Assembly: GCF_019578655.1 (NCBI RefSeq)
Contig: NC_063259.1
Coordinates: 4,948,001-5,012,000, forward strand
DNA from: Ricinus communis
Taxonomy: Eukaryota; Streptophyta; Magnoliopsida; Malpighiales; Euphorbiaceae
Direction of reading: 5' to 3'
Length of the DNA: 64,000 nt
Position 1 is the first letter of the stretch. The number at the start of each line of letters is the position of its first letter. Below are positions 45,600 to 58,700 of this stretch, piece after piece. The notes under the pieces were generated by a model. That model had not been told where the DNA came from and ran no database searches. It saw nothing but the letters and a program-made list of their open reading frames with translations. The position numbers and the translations under genes are program-made.

Positions 45600-47904
45600 T
45601 GTAACGCCTGCATTTTCTCATCATCCATGTTATGTGCATTTACATTTAATCATTGGGCATATGATGGTATATCAATGATGTTTTTATTTTATGAGAACAT
45701 ATATATATTAATTATAAGTAGAGAATAAGAAGCATGATATTAGATTATTAATTTAGATAAGTTGATTAAGTACTTGGGTTATGTGTATTAAGCCTTAAGA
45801 CTTAATTGAACCAATAGTTGAAGGTTGGGTAAATAGATTGGACTTAAAAGATACAATTAAAAGTTAGTACCTATATATGGTTAGTAAGAATTAATTTAGG
45901 GTGATAAAAATAGTTTAGTAGGTGGTGGCATTAAGAGAGGAATATTGGAAATTGGAACCATGAGTAAGCTCATTTTACCTCTTCATTTCTCTAAAATTCG
46001 TACATGGCCAAAAACACAAAATTTGGAATAAGAGAGAGGAGTGGAATACCTAGAAAAATTTAAGATTAAGATAGGATTTTGCCAACTATTGAAGGAGCCA
46101 AGCTAAAGCTAAAGGATTTAAGCATATTAGCAACCTAAAAGCTGAAATTGGTAAGTTGTTACTTAAGTGTTATTAATTTGTCATTAGGGTTCTTGATTAC
46201 AAATTGGAAAAACTTTATTTGATGCTCTCATTGATTAATTAAAGGTCTGATTATCATGAATTAGTAGAGTATTGAATGATTGCATAAAGATTAAGCTTGA
46301 TTTAAGTTTAAGTATGTTAAGATAGAAAACTGTCAAAATTCCAGCAACCTTGATGTTCTGTATTTTAGGCATAACATGGGTTATATAAGTCCAAATTAAG
46401 CTTAATTGGTGTCTATGGAAAGTTTAAAGAGTCCTCTATAACTTTGTAGTTTTGTGATTTTACTATTTTTGCCGTTTTGGTTGCTTAAATTGAGCAAACA
46501 GATTGCTGCTCGGGTACAACTAGCTGTATGACCCTTGCTCAGTAATTTGAAAATAATTAAATCTATAGAAGTCGGAATTGAGTAATTCTTCTTGGAGATG
46601 AAACTAGACGCATAAATGGATATGTCTATTTAATATGAGATTTTTGTATTAAGCCAATTTTTCCCAGCAATAAATATACCTTGGTACTAAATTTTGTCTA
46701 GAAAACAGAAATGTTGGAGATTAGTTTTATGCAATTTATTGATGTTAATTTGAGTTAAATTGGTATTTAACTAGATGGAAAATGTTTATAGGATATTAAA
46801 ACAGTAATTGAGAGTCTTAGAGGAAGAGTTAGACTTATGAATTAGAGAGGGGATGATCTTGTAATGCATTAGAACTCGCATTTACATGAATATTTGTAAT
46901 ATGCATGAAATGTGAATTGATGAATGTGTTGACAGGTACTCAAAGGCCTGGTTATAGAGAAAGGAGGTTCTTATATGCTAAAGGAATAAGTATATTTTGA
47001 GTAAGTAAATAGTTAATATTTGCTATGTTCATATATTTAATCAAATGTTCCGCAAATGGTTGTGTTTGCTTAATATTGTTTATGTTTGAATGACTGAGAT
47101 GGAAATGATTGGTGTTGAGTGGAACAATTGTTATTGCTGAAATATGATATAAGTGAAATGATTGAATTGTGATGTTAAGTGCATATGTGCATGTGAATGG
47201 TGGATTCCCCTATGAAAAAAAAAGATATATATATAAAGCCTTGGGAGGCTAAAGCCTAGAGAGGCTATAAAAGTGTATAATGTGAGATGAGGCGGAGCAG
47301 CTTACGTGTGTGATATGTGAGGATGAGGCGGAGCAGCACATTAAAGGGGATCCACAAGCCGTGAGAACTAACCATAATTGTTGAATTGTATTTCTTCTAT
47401 GATGGTTGTAATGAATTGAGTAGAATGGTATGACTTTATACCTAAACTATGAATATCATGGAAAGTTATGTGATTGGGTGGAAATTGTATTAAGTGTATG
47501 TGATATAGATTATGTTGATTATTTATTTACTGAGCTGAAGGCTCACCCCTCTCCAAAATTTTTCTTTTCAGGTTTGTAAATAGTAGTGCATCCGTTGGTT
47601 GTATGCGAAGTCTAGCTTTTAGCAGTTCTGTCAAGTTGGGCCAGTTTTGTGAAGTCTCCTCCTGATGCATTTTTGTATGCAGTTATGTGATATATATGGA
47701 AGTATGCCTTATAAGGCATAAGAAGATGTTTGTAATACTTGTTAAATGATGTTTAAGTATAATCATATGTTTATATGTTAATAACCTTGTGTCTGGATTC
47801 TTAACAACCTACATATTGACCTATCTACCTGTAGTATATATTCTATGACGCTTGTATGCTTCATGGCTAATGTTTATTGGTTAACATGTGATGGGGGTGT
47901 TACA
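45600..47904 (+). repeat. 5' LTR of the gypsy chromovirus
   Basis: Starts TGTAACGCC and ends GTGTTACA, an inverted terminal match. It contains AAAGATATATATATAAAG near 47220, which may include the TATA box, and two GATGAGGCGGAGCAGC repeats near 47285-47335 (the 3' LTR has lost part of one). Confidence 0.93.
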
Positions 47905-47910
47905 TTTAAG

Positions 47911-47922
47911 TGGTATCAGAGC
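47911..47922 (+). promoter_or_regulatory. Gypsy primer-binding site (initiator tRNA-Met)
   Basis: TGGTATCAGAGC lies 6 bp after the 5' LTR. Confidence 0.92.
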
Positions 47923-48022
47923 AGGGATTAGATTCATTGGGAGTAGATTCATGTTGCACATCATTAAGCATATGATATATGTTCTTTGAACTTGACTGAA
48001 TATTTGCATTTCATATATATAG

Positions 48023-49254
48023 ATGGAGAGACAAGGAGAACACGCAACTGGCCCAGATAAGTCATTAGAGTCTGTCCATGGTCATGAAAATGCATCTGAA
48101 CATGATCAACATGATGAGCATGAGTTACATTCTGAAAATGCTGCACAATCGAATGTACAAAATGTTATGGAACAGTTTATGGATTTTCCGATGCAACGGC
48201 AACAACAAGCACCTACCGGACTCAACAACAAAAGGCCGTGATAGATAAGAATTATGAAAGAGTTAGGAAACAAGGTGCTAATGTTTTCAAGGTACTACCG
48301 ATCCTACCGAGGCCGAGGAATGGTTACTGAAATACGGAAAGGGTGTTGGATAGATTTAATTGCACATCCGAATAAAGGCTTCTATATACAGTGATCTTTA
48401 ATAGAAAAGATGCACTTGATTGGTGGGAAACAGTTTTAAGAAGCAAAGATCGACCAATGACTTTGACTTGGAATGATTTCTTGAGAGAATTTGCTGAGAA
48501 GTATACTCCAGAAATTTATAGAGACAGAAAGAAGCTTGAATTTCTTCAGTTGAAACAGAATGATATGTCACGAGTACGAAGTTCAATTTGTGAGATTATG
48601 TAAGTATGCACCGGAAGAAATAGCCAATCAAGAACTGAAAAGGAAGAAATTTGAGATGGGTTTGAGGCTTGACATTCGTGAGAAAATGGCGTTGAAACCT
48701 CATAATTACAATGCCTCAATTGAAGTCGCTTTGAGAGTCAAGAAACATCATTTGAAAGGAATACTATGGAAGCTAAAAAGAAGAAGATCATTGGTGCTTA
48801 TAGTAATCCTCCAAGACATATTAGTATTTCTTCATTTAGAGGCTCTAATTCACAGCGGAGTAGTTATCGTGGACGAGGGTTTGGTGGTCAGTCTAGTAGA
48901 TCCTCCATAGTACCTTATAGTAGAGGTGGATACAATTCATCCAGACTTGAGGGAGGACAAGTTTTAGCCAGTAGAGGGTTTGCTCCTGTTTGTCCTACGT
49001 GCAACAGGAGACATACTGGAGAATGTTGGGGACCTAGACCGGTAGTATGTTTTACTTGTAGTAGGCCGGGACATTATTCTAGAGATTGTCCTATGAGAAG
49101 AAATAATGCCGGAGAATCTTATACAGTGGGTCGAGTAGTGTTGGTGAAAATATTCCAGTTGGTTCAGCAGAGGCGAGGGAAGAGGTGGCGGAGGAGGTTT
49201 AACTATTTCAGCAACACCATCAGAACCAATTGGTCAACCACAAGCACAAGCTAG
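48023..49254 (+). pseudogene. Gypsy gag with zinc knuckle (frameshifted)
   Basis: Gag begins with ATG at 48023 (His/Glu/Gln-rich N-terminus). The retrotransposon-gag core lies in shifted frames: KDALDWWETVLRSKDR, then LTWNDFLREFAEKYTPE (48391-48600), then KYAPEEIANQELKRKKFEMG (48600-48690). A Ser/Arg/Gly-rich stretch precedes a zinc knuckle, CFTCSRPGHYSRDC (about 49050-49091), with a preceding CPTC..HTGEC half-motif. Frame changes lie near 48240, 48600, 48780 and 49150. It would have packaged the element RNA. Confidence 0.85.
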
Positions 49255-49930
49255 AGTATTTGCTACTACTAGAAATGAAGCATTTGTAGCACCTGAAATT
49301 GTTACTGGTATACTTTCTATTCATGATTCTGATGCACATGTTCTTATTGATCCTGGATCCACATGTTCATTCATATCACATGATTTTGCATCACATGTTC
49401 ATGCTAATATAGAGGCATTAGGTTATGATATATATGTATCTATGCCTGCTGGGGGTATTATCACAGTAAATACGATAGTGAGATCATGTCCTGTAGTAGT
49501 AGATAGTGTCAAACTACATGTAGATTTGGTTGTTATTAATCTTAGAGAGTTTGATGTTATTTTGGGGATGGATTGGTTGTCAAGAAATCATGCTATTGTT
49601 GATTGTAAAACGAAGGAAGTGGCTATGGAAATACAAGGAGAAATGAAAATAGTAATGGTGGGTGAAAGGAAGACAATTCCTAATTGTTTGATTTCAAAGA
49701 AGCGATCATGTCGATTAATTAAAAATGGATGTGAAGCATATCTAATTAGTTTTATAGATACTACTAAGGTCAGTTCAGGGGTATTAGACATTCCAGTGGT
49801 AAGAGAATTTCCTAACATATTCTTAGATGATTTGCCTGGTTTGCCACCAAATCGAGAGGTTGATTTTGAGATTGACATCATCCCTGGTACTGCACCTATT
49901 TCCATTGCACCATGCGAATGGCTCCATTAG
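49255..49930 (+). pseudogene. Gypsy aspartic protease
   Basis: The chromoviral protease signature VLIDPGSTCSFIS (about 49343-49380) is followed by FDVILGMDWLSRNHAIVDC (49552-49610), both typical of Del/Tekay. The ORF runs on to 49930, where RT has just started in another frame. The IDPGST active-site form is usual for this lineage and not a defect. Confidence 0.85.
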
Positions 49931-50770
49931 AATTGAAAGAATTAAAGAAGCAATTAGAAGAGTTACTTGATAAAGGTTTCATCAGGCCAAGTACTTCACC
50001 TTGGGGAGCACCCGATTCATTTGTGAAGAAAAAGGATGGTAGTATGCGATTATGTATTGATTATAGGCAATTGAATAGGATTACAGTGAAGAATAAATAT
50101 CCATTGCCGAGAATTGATGATTTGCTTGATCAGTTAAAAGGTGCAACTGTGTTCTCTAAAATTTATTTAAGATCAGGTTATTGGCAACTCCGGGTTGAAG
50201 AGAAATCTATTGCCAAGACAGCATTCAGAACAAGGTATGGGCACTATGAATTTATTGTGATGCCATTTGGTTTAACAAATGCTCCTGCTGTTTTTATGTC
50301 ACTGATGAACAAGGCTTTCCAGCCATATTTAGATCACTTTGTTATTATGTTCATTGATGATATTCTGATTTACTCTAGAAGCCCAGAAGAGCATGAACAA
50401 CACTTGAGAATTGTTTTACAGATTTTGAGGGAAAAACAGTTGTATGCAAAATTCAACAAATGTGAGTTTTGGATGGAGGAAATTGCATTCTTAGGGCATA
50501 TTATATTATTTCTAAACATGGAGTGCAACCAGATTCATCAAAGATTAAAGCAATTATTGAATGGGAACTGCCTAGAAATGTTTCTGAGTTCGAAGTTTTC
50601 TTGGGTTAGCTGGCTATTATAGAAGATTTGTAAAAGATTTTTCAGTTATTGCTAAGCCTCTAACAGCTTTGTTAAAGAAGAATGTGCCATTCCAGTGGAC
50701 GGAGTTATGTGATCAAAATTTTCAAGAGTTGAAGAAAAGGCTTACTACTACACCGATACTCGCATTGCCA
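49912..50770 (+). pseudogene. Gypsy reverse transcriptase with a lost catalytic Asp
   Basis: [34 protein letters not shown] and [13 protein letters not shown] are intact, and FIDD is at 50350-50361. In the first palm motif, normally KIDLRSGY, the sequence reads KIYLRSGY: the catalytic Asp codon at 50164-50166 is TAT (Tyr). That change alone should abolish polymerase activity. The reading frame is lost near 50500 in the connection region, and remnants of the FLGY..PLTALLKK part read in another frame to about 50770. Confidence 0.88.
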
Positions 50771-51130
50771 TCTGAAAATGGAGGTTATGTTGTATATCGA
50801 TGCTTCTAGGCAAGGACTTGGATGTGTCTTAACGCGGCATGGGAAGGTTATAGCTTATGCTTCAAGACAATTACGACCTCATGAGCTGAATTATCCTACA
50901 CATGATCTTGAATTAGCAGCTATTGTACATGCATTGAAGATATGGCGACATTATTTATACGGGGAGACATTTCAGATATTTACTGATCATAAGAGTTTGA
51001 AATATATCCCTACGCAGAAAGAGTTGAATCTGAGACAACGAAGATGGATTGAGCTTTTGAAGGATTATGATTGCACTATTGATTATCATCCTGGAAAAGC
51101 AAATGTTATTCTTCGATGCTTTAAGTAGGA
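50771..51130 (+). pseudogene. Gypsy RNase H
   Basis: One frame carries [46 protein letters not shown] and [10 protein letters not shown], the catalytic D-E-D residues in normal context. It ends with YHPGKANVI before a frameshift near 51110, after which the usual DALSRK motif continues in the other frame. Confidence 0.87.
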
Positions 51131-52745
51131 AGTCAGTGGAAAATTTTTCAAGTATGATTTGTTACAATGTAGAATATTTAGTTGCACTTAGAGCTATGGA
51201 TGTGAAGTTTTATGTTTATGACAATGATCTGTTAGCCACATTACAAGTGAAGCCTTTGATTGGAGATAAAATTAAAGATGCACAGTGAAGATTCTTATTT
51301 GCAAAGGATGAAGGGTAGAGTACAAGATGGAAAGAATACACAATTTGTGTTGAAAGATGATGGTGTGTTATTGAATAGAAATCGTGTATGTGTACCTGAT
51401 GTAGGAAATTTGAGAAAGGAAATCATGCATGAAGCGCACTATGCACCTTATGCAATGCATCCCGGAAGTACCAAAATGTACAAAAATTTGAAGCCTTATT
51501 ATTGGTGGCCAACAGTGAAGAAGGATGTGGCGAATTTGTGAGTAAGTGTTTGACATGTCGGCCAAGTGAAAGGAGAGCACCAGGCACCGCAGGTAAACTT
51601 CATTCTTTATCTATACCTGTGGAAGTGGGATAAGATTACTATGGATTTTGTTATGGGATTGCCGCGTACATTTAACAAGCATGATGCTATTTGGGTAATT
51701 GTTGATCGACTTACTAAATGTGCTCATTTCTTACCTGTGAAGCAAACAGATTCACTTGATAAACTTGCTGAATTGTATATTTCTGAGATTGTTAGATTGC
51801 ATGGTGTGCCTATATCTATTGTATCAGATAGGGATCCCAGATTTACTTCTCGTTTCTGGGAGAGTTTGCAGAAAGCATATGGTACTAAGCTTCATTTCAA
51901 GATGTGACTTTTCATCCCTCAAACAGGATGGGCAATCGGAAAGAACTATTCAGACATTAGAAGATATGATGAGAGCTTGCACACTTGAGTTCAAGGGTAA
52001 CTGGGATGATTACATACCACAGATGGAATTTGCGTATAACAACAGTTTTCATTCTAGTATCGGTATGGCTCCTTATGAAGCTTTATATGGGAGGAAATGT
52101 AGAAGTCCAGTATGCTGGGATGTTGAAGGTTTAAGACAGCTTGAAGGTCCAGAATTGGTACAAGAAACTGTGGATAAAATAGAGATAGTTAAAAAGAATT
52201 TGAAAGTAGCACAGATGCATAAAAGAGTTATGCTGATTTGCATCGAAGGGAAATGGAATATATTGTGGGTGATAAAGTTTTCTTGCGGGTATCACCATGG
52301 AAAGGAATATTAAGGTTTGGTAAACAAGGGAAATTGAGTCCGAGGTATGTAGGACCTTATGAAATTATTGAAAGAGTTGGACCATTGGCTTATAGGTTAG
52401 CATTACCTACAGAGTTGTCTTCTATTCATGATGTTTTTCACGTTTCTATGTTGAGGCGATATAGATCAGATCCTAGTCATATCATTCCGGAGCCGGAGAT
52501 AGAAATCACGGGAAAAGTTGACATATGTGGAAGAACCGATAGAAATTCTTGATCGAAGGGTTAAGAAATTGAGAAATAAAGACATTCCTATGGTCAAAAT
52601 TAAGTGGAGTCATCATTCACCAAGAGAAGCAACTTGGGAAGTAGAAGAGTATATGAGACAGAAGTATCCGCATCTATTCCATTGTAATGTTGGTGAGTTG
52701 TTAAAATTTCGGGGACGAAATTTCTTAAGGAAGGGAGAGTTGTAA
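51131..52745 (+). pseudogene. Gypsy integrase and C-terminal chromodomain
   Basis: The zinc-binding region reads HPGSTKMYKNLKPYYWW with KCLTC after a stop at about 51540. The catalytic core has [30 protein letters not shown] and GQSERTIQTLEDM, giving D, D and E in order across two frames. [17 protein letters not shown] and [11 protein letters not shown] follow. The chromodomain (52518-52700) has VKIKWSHHSPREATWEVEE, which in chromoviruses can direct insertion to heterochromatin. Frameshifts occur near 51290, 51545, 51900, 52230 and 52520. Confidence 0.88.
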
Positions 52746-55038
52746 CGCTTGCATTTTCTCATCATCCATGTTATGTGCATTTACATTTAATCATTGGGCA
52801 TATGATGGTATATCAATGATATTTTTATTTTATGAGAACATATATATTAATTATAAGTATAGAATAAGAAGCATGATATTAGATTATTAATTTAGATAAG
52901 TTGATTAAGTACTTGGGTTATGTGTATTAAGCCTTAAGACTTAATTGAACCAATAGTTGAAGGTTGGGTAAATAGATTGGACTTAAAAGATACAATTAAA
53001 AGTTAGTACCTATATATAGTTAGTAAGAATTAATTTAGGGTGATAAAAATAGTTTAGTAGGTGGTGGCATTAAGAGAGGAATATTGGAAATTGGAACCAT
53101 GAGTAAGCTCATTTTACCTCTTCATTTCTCTAAAATTCGTACATGGCCAAAAACACAAAATTTGGAATAAGAGAGAGGAGTGGAATACCTAGAAAAATTT
53201 AAGATTAAGATAGGATTTTGCCAACTATTGAAGGAGCCAAACTAAAGCTAAAGGATTTAAGCATATTAGCAACCCAAAAGCTGAAATTGGTAAGTTGTTA
53301 CTTAAGTGTTATTAATTTGTCATTAGGGTTCTTGATTACAAATTGGAAAAACTTTATTTGATGCTCTCATTGATTAATTAAAGGTATGATTATCATGAAT
53401 TAGTAGAGTATTGAATGATTGCATAAAGATTAAGCTTGATTTAAGTTTAAGTATGTTAAGATAGAAAACTGTCAAAATTCCAGCAACCTTGATGTTCTGT
53501 ATTTTAGGCATAACATGGGTTATATAAGTCCAAATTAAGCTTAATTGGTGTCTATGGAAAGTTTAAAGAGTCCTCTATAACTTTGTAGTTTTGTGATTTT
53601 ACTATTTTTGCCGTTTTGGTTGCTTAAATTGAGCAAACAGATTGCTGCTCGGGTACAACTAGCTGTATGACCCTTGCTCAGTAATTTGAAAATAATTAAA
53701 TCTATAGAAGTCGGAATTGAGTAATTCTTCTTGGAGATGAAACTAGACGCATAAATGGATATGTCTATTTAATATGAGATTTTTGTATTAAGCCAATTTT
53801 GCCCAGCAATAAATATACCTTGGTACTAAATTTTGTCTAGAAAACAAAAATGTTGGAGATTAGTTTTATGCAATTTATTGATGTTAATTTGAGTTAAATT
53901 GGTATTTAACTAGATGAAAAATGTTTATAGGATATTAAAACAGTAATTGAGAGTCTTAGAGGAAGAGTTAGACTTATGAATTAGAGAGGGGATGATCTTG
54001 TAATGCATTAGAACTCGCATTTACATGAATATTTGTAATATGCATGAAATGTGAATTGATGAATGTGTTGACAGGTACTCAAAGGCCTGGTTGTGGAGAA
54101 AGGAGGTTCTTATATGCTAAAGGAATAAGTATATTTTGAGTAAGTAAATAGTTAATATTTGCTATGTTCATATATTTAATCAAATGTTCCGCAAATGGTT
54201 GCGTTTGTTTAATTTTGTTTATGTTTGAATGACTGAGATGGAAATGATTGGTGTTGAGTGGAACAATTGTTATTGCTGAAATATGATATAAGTGAAATGA
54301 TTGAATTGTGATGTTAAGTGCATATGTGCATGTGAATGGTGGATTCCCCTATGAAAAAAAAAGATATATATATAAAGCCTTGGGAGGCTAAAGCCTAGAG
54401 AGGCTATAAAAGTGTATAATGTGAGATGAGGCGAGCTTACGTGTGTGATATGTGAGGATGAGGCGGAGCAGCACATTAAAGGGGATCCACAAGCCGTGAG
54501 AACTAACCATAATTGTTGAATTGTATTTCTTCTATGATGGTTGTAATGAATTGAGTAGAATGGTATGACTTTATACCTAAACTATGAATATCATGGAAAG
54601 TTATGTGATTGAGTGGAATTGTATTAAGTGTATGTGATATAGATTATGTTGATTATTTATTTACTGAGCTGAAGGCTCACCCCTCTCCAAAATTTTTCTT
54701 TTCAGGTTTGTAAATAGTAGTGCATCCGTTGGTTGTATGCGAAGTCTAGCTTTTAGCAGTTCTGTCAAGTTGGGCCAGTTTTGTGAAGTCTCTTCCTGAT
54801 GCATTTTTGTATGCAGTTATGTGATATATATGGAAGTATGCCTTATAAGGCATAAGAAGATGTTTGTAATACTTGTTAAATGATGTTTAAGTATAATCAT
54901 ATGTTTATATGTTAATAACCTTGTGTCTGGATTCTTAACAACCTACATATTGACCTATCTACCTGTAGTATATATTCTACGACGCTTGTATACTTCCTGG
55001 CTAATGTTTATTGGTTAACATGTGATGGGGGTGTTACA
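52741..55038 (+). repeat. 3' LTR of the gypsy chromovirus
   Basis: Nearly identical to the 5' LTR, starting TGTAACGCT and ending GTGTTACA. It lacks a 4-bp segment in the GAGGCGGAGCAGC repeat (near 54430). Confidence 0.93.
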
Positions 55039-55264
55039 GCCACGGCCACCCATCCACTATCATTCTCTCCTTTTTTCTTTTATATCATAACCAGACATTT
55101 CAAATAAAAATTCCATTGGAAACAAACACATTATTAAAATCATCAACTTCAACCAAACAAAACATTTCAAACGAAGAGACTGTAATTTTTCACGGCCATG
55201 GCACTGTCATTTCGACCATCTTCTGTTACTTTATCCATTAACAAAAGAAAAATCAAATTCTGTA

Positions 55265-55420
55265 TGTTAAGGGATAATATGACTACTGTGATAGTTTTTT
55301 TTTTTTTGTGTGTTTATCTTTTATGTTATCATTATTATATAAACTTGGTGTAATTGTGTATAAATAGCTCATGTACAATATATTTACAGTAATATAAAAA
55401 TACAACATTTATATAATATT
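55265..55420 (+). repeat. Possible copia LTR piece upstream of the second copia remnant
   Basis: TGTTAAGGGATAATATGACTA, then GTGTATAAATAGCTCATG and a run to about 55420, look like a short copia LTR with its TATA box. A probable diverged primer site (GGTATTGGAGCA) lies at 55743-55754. 55420-55740 is unassigned. Confidence 0.4.
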
Positions 55421-55742
55421 AGAGTCTGAAAATGGGCTTATCTTGGGATTCATTTGACTTATAGAGTATATAGTTCAGTACTTTGAGTTTATATCAGTGT
55501 TTGAACTAGTCCGGTTCATATAATATTTATTGTCAAGTGCAAGTTACATTTGAGAAAAAAGCGTTGAAGGATGTAAGATTATTTCACATCAGAGTATATA
55601 AAAGAATATGAAAAGGTTTGTAATCAAAACCATTAATTTGACTTAAGTCATGCTAATGGTTAAGCTCAAATTAAAACTGATTTGTTATTGACTCATTTAT
55701 ACTCCTCTCATGTCTAATCTTTGTACCCATTGATTTCTACAA

Positions 55743-58700
55743 GGTATTGGAGCATTATGGCTTCCCAATCTTCTCAATCCTCATCCTTCCAATCTTTTTC
55801 TTCTTCTTTTATCAATTTCACAAAACTGCTGCCTTAACTAATGTCAATCTAACTATAACTGCTGTCCACTCTTTTACAATCAAATTGAATTTCATTCCTC
55901 TCTTAAATTATCAAAACCTTGTGTATTTTATTGATGGAACCCAATCAACGCCACTGCTGTATATATTTTATGCATACTTTTTCCATTATAATCTTGAGAA
56001 GTTTATGTGTATTTGTATGATTTTAATAGGAAAAGTTATTAACTCAAAGTGGTTTTGAGTTGGCATGAAAATATTGAAGAAATGATGAAATTCAGCTCAA
56101 CTTTGGTGTCTCACTCCCCATGAAGATTTTCTCTAATCCAGTGGGATATTCCAGCAAGTCTAACAACCATCGGTAGGATCTCACTCCCTTGGAGATTTGG
56201 CTCACGCTCTGTGAGATTGGTCCTAGAAAGCTTTTGTTGGTGTCTGTTGCACCTCACGGCCTTAGAGGATTTTCTCACCCCCTCGGATGCGTGCAAACTA
56301 AGCTTTTATGTTTTAGCAAATTTTTTCTATTTTTATGCTATATAAACACTTCTTAAGATTTTAAAATTCTTATCCTTTGATCTAAACATTATTTTGAAGC
56401 CACCAAGAGAGAGGAGGAGTCTAAATTGAAGACCTAAACTCTTAAGAACATCAAATTGAAAATTAAAACATCAAGATTGAAGATTAAAGCAAGGATTGAA
56501 GTTTGTTGATAGAGAAAACTTCAAGAGGAGATTTGCTCTAAACTCTCTTCCTTTTATTTAGTCTATCTAAATAAATGTGTTTATCCTTGTTTTCATGATT
56601 ATTATTCTTGGATTTGTATTTATTATGAATATGAGTTAGTTTCTCTCTCTGGGTTGGATGAGTCTTTGAACTCCTTTGTTTATCTTGAGATTTGGTTTAT
56701 GAATGTTTACCTTTTGGTTTAAAATTTGAGTTCTTCATGACTTGTGAATATTAGGATCCAATATTTGCATGCATAAGATTTTAAATGAAGGAACGATAGT
56801 TAAAGCTTAATATTAGTTCATTCAGTTTCTAAACATAGAAAAGTGAGAGTCAGAGATGATCTCTGTCCTTTGAGACATTGATAACATTAACCATAAGACT
56901 TAATGAGTTTTAGTTATTATTCATAATTACAAGAGTAGGTCTGAAATTAACCTAAGCACACTTAGTATAGGTCGAGAGAGTATATTAGAAATTCAAGGGT
57001 AATCTGTCTTCAATTAGTTAAACATTCCAATAATCAATTACTACTCATAGGATCGACACTCTACTCACTCTATATTAGTTGGTAGTACACTTACAAATTT
57101 TATCCAATAACCACCAAAAGAAATCGTAACTGAAACTACTCCAGCTATTTATTCATAATGCAACATATAATGATTTTTTCAAAGGACCAAATGCTCATGT
57201 CCTGGCTATTATCATCCCTTTCTGAAGAGTTCTTTTTCTTATGTTATTGGCTTCAATTCATCATTTGAGGTATGTAATGCTCTTGGCGATGCATTCATAT
57301 CTATTTCTCAAAATTGTTAACTTCAGCTTCACATTGATTTGTAGGAACTTAAACGTAATGATATTTCTGTATCACAATACCTTCGAAAGGCAAAAGCTCT
57401 TGCTGATGAGCTAAGAACGACTAGTAGGCCTCTATTTTTGAGTTTAACGCCATAATCTACAGAAACAATGGCAATCAATTCCATTCGATTATTACAGCTC
57501 TAAATCTTCATTATGAACCGGTATAATTTCATGAATTGCATGGGCAGCTAGTGGCACATGAGATCCTATTAAAAAGTAATCAAGACAACCCAATTGTGAA
57601 TCTTGTTCACAAGGCACCATTATTGCCCACTCCAAGGCCAGTTGCAGAGCAAGCTAATTTCATGAATGGATCAAGCAATGTTCATGGCAATAACAACTGC
57701 AGAAATCCTTGTCAGATTTGCAGGCATAGGAATCAAACAGCTGACAAATGTCGAAGACCGTATAATCCAAGACAGAACTACTCTCCCAATCCAAACTATT
57801 ATGGAGCTCAAAATTCTCACCAAGAAAACCTTGCTTATTCACCGACAATGACATATCAAACTCAAAATCTAGTGGCTTCTCTACCTCGGTATGCTGACAT
57901 AAGTGCCACGCATCATGTAGTTCCTGACCTCTCAACTCTCCAGATCAATAATGATTATAAGGTTCAAAATCAAGTTCAAGTTGTTCATGGTAAAGGTATG
58001 AAAATTCTTAATACTAGTTCTTCTTCCATTTTTACTCATAGTCGGCCTCTTAAACTTAAAGATGTCTTGCATGTACCATAAGTTCCTAAACAACTATTGT
58101 ATGTTCAACAATTTTCTAATGATAACAATTGTTATTTTGAATTTCACCCATTTTACTTTGTTGTTAAGGATCAGGACACTCACGAAATACTACTCTGAGG
58201 GCAGAATGAACATGGCTTGTATAAGCTGCCGATCCAATCTCCACATTAAGTTCATCATATGGCTAGTGCAATTCCTGCTGATTGGCATGCACGTTTAGGA
58301 CATGCAAATATGAAAGTTATTAATGAATTAATTTCTTAATTTAAGTTATCAAGTATTTCCCGTTCCAACAATTTTACTTGTTCCTCTTGTCTAAAAGGCA
58401 AACTTTCAAAATTTCCTTTATATTTAGTTGAACCTTATAGTACTGCTCCTCTTGATTTAATTTATTCAGACATTTGGGGTTCATCTCCTCATCCATCAAG
58501 CAATGGTCATAAATAATTTATTTTATTTATGGATGATTACACATGATATACCTCGTATTTTACAATCAAGCAAAGAAGTGAATTGTTTCAAGTATTTATT
58601 TTATTCCAAAAATTGGTTGAAAAATAATTTGACTAGAAAATTAAAAGTGTTCAAATAGATTGGGGAGAGGAATATTGCAAATTGAATACTTATTTAAAGA

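Larger units (their letters stand above)
45595..55043 (+). mobile_element. Complete Ty3/gypsy chromovirus (Tekay/Del type), 45600-55038
   Basis: Two LTRs of about 2.3 kb (45600-47904 and 52741-55038) flank gag-pol. The target duplication GCCAC is at 45595-45599 and 55039-55043. The primer site TGGTATCAGAGC (tRNA-Met) is at 47911-47922 and the polypurine tract AAGGAAGGGAGAG ends at the 3' LTR. Domain order is gag, zinc knuckle, protease, RT, RNase H, integrase, chromodomain. By eye the LTRs differ at roughly 20 positions plus a few indels, about 1 percent, so the insertion is young. Yet gag-pol carries at least ten frame disruptions and a lost catalytic Asp. Confidence 0.95.

Noticed and set aside
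55747..56058. 103-codon ORF starting MEHYGFP
   Set aside because: The real coding is a copia gag in another frame (MASQSS..) with shifts; this ORF only overlaps it.
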